From contig JAPSIJ010000159.1 in NCBI GenBank assembly GCA_031178805.1, positions 1-5,957 on the forward strand: 5,957 bases of DNA. Direction: 5' to 3'. The notes beneath the pieces were generated by a model, which made no database searches, was not told the origin of the DNA, and saw only the letters and a list, made by a program, of their open reading frames with translations. Shown piece after piece: positions 5,723 through 5,957 of this stretch; the stretch's first letter is position 1; each line of letters opens with the position of its first letter. Position numbers and translations under genes: made by a program. The DNA is from Cellulomonas sp. (GTDB taxonomy: Bacteria > Actinomycetota > Actinomycetes > Actinomycetales > Cellulomonadaceae).

Positions 5723-5957
5723 ATGCCTGCCGACGACCTGCTCGACGCCCTCGACCCCGACCAGCGCGAGGTGGCCCGCGCGCTGACCGGGCCGGTGTGC
5801 GTGCTGGCCGGCGCGGGCACCGGGAAGACCCGGGCGATCACCCACCGGATCGCCTACGGCGTCCGCACCGGTGCGTACGCGCCGACCAGCGTGCTCGCCG
5901 TGACCTTCACCGCCCGGGCCGCGGGGGAGATGCGCACCCGGCTGCGCGACCTCGGGG
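5723..5957 (+). CDS. uvrD2: ATP-dependent DNA helicase UvrD2, N-terminal fragment cut by the window edge
   Basis: The first 78 codons of a superfamily 1A 3'-5' DNA helicase are visible. Gln14 in LDPDQREV fits the Q-motif that contacts adenine; AGAGTGKT (29-36) is the Walker A motif with K35 and T36; TFTARAAGEM (61-70) is motif Ia, which contacts single-stranded DNA. The segment GPVCVLAGAGTGKTR (23-37), together with the position beside nudC and mrx1, points to UvrD2 rather than UvrD1/PcrA. Known UvrD2 proteins continue with a motor core, an HRDC domain and a tetracysteine RecQ-like C-terminus, none of which can be seen here. The frame remains open to base 5957. The gene is divergent from mrx1. 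Confidence 0.88.
   Translation, partial: MPADDLLDALDPDQREVARALTGPVCVLAGAGTGKTRAITHRIAYGVRTGAYAPTSVLAVTFTARAAGEMRTRLRDLG

Noticed and set aside
1..5957. CRISPR array, tRNA or rRNA gene, insertion sequence, attachment site or prophage gene
   Set aside because: No regularly spaced repeats, RNA-gene signature, transposase or integrase motif was seen; nearly all of the window is explained by five chromosomal genes.

Overview
The window is very GC-rich, with G or C at almost every third codon position, GTG starts and leaderless-type promoters. It carries the actinobacterial gene set adnB - nudC - mrx1 - uvrD2. Mycoredoxin and AdnAB are actinobacterial hallmarks. The composition and the extra kinase gene suggest a Cellulomonas-like member of the Micrococcales, but that genus-level guess is inference.

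Layout: bases 1-2931 hold the 3' part of adnB (+), a helicase-nuclease subunit whose start lies before the window. Only 7 bases separate it from a convergent aminoglycoside/macrolide phosphotransferase-like kinase (2939-3874, -). A 126-base divergent promoter region (3875-4000) follows. In it, both flanking genes have a TANNNT -10 hexamer exactly 6 bases before their GTG start, and an inverted repeat and a direct repeat lie between the two promoters. The NADH pyrophosphatase gene nudC (4001-5230, +) comes next, with an unusual Pro/Ala-rich tail. A 34-base perfect palindrome (5235-5268) separates it from the convergent mycoredoxin gene mrx1 (5288-5554, -). A 168-base divergent region (5555-5722) carries two dyads and a SigR/SigH-like promoter candidate for mrx1. 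The window ends in the first 78 codons of the helicase gene uvrD2 (5723 onward, +).

Functionally this is a conserved genome-maintenance and redox neighbourhood: double-strand-end processing (AdnB), repair helicase (UvrD2), nicotinamide-nucleotide turnover or RNA decapping (NudC) and mycothiol-linked disulfide reduction (Mrx1), with one kinase of unknown substrate. As I recall the Mycobacterium tuberculosis locus, the equivalent genes run in one direction. Here the strands alternate (+,-,+,-,+), so each gene probably has its own promoter.

I do not see a novel multi-gene system, mobile element, CRISPR array or RNA gene. The points worth checking are the loss of a metal-binding aspartate in the kinase, the paired leaderless promoters, the SigR-like promoter of mrx1, substitutions in the NudC zinc ribbon and Nudix box, and the NudC tail.
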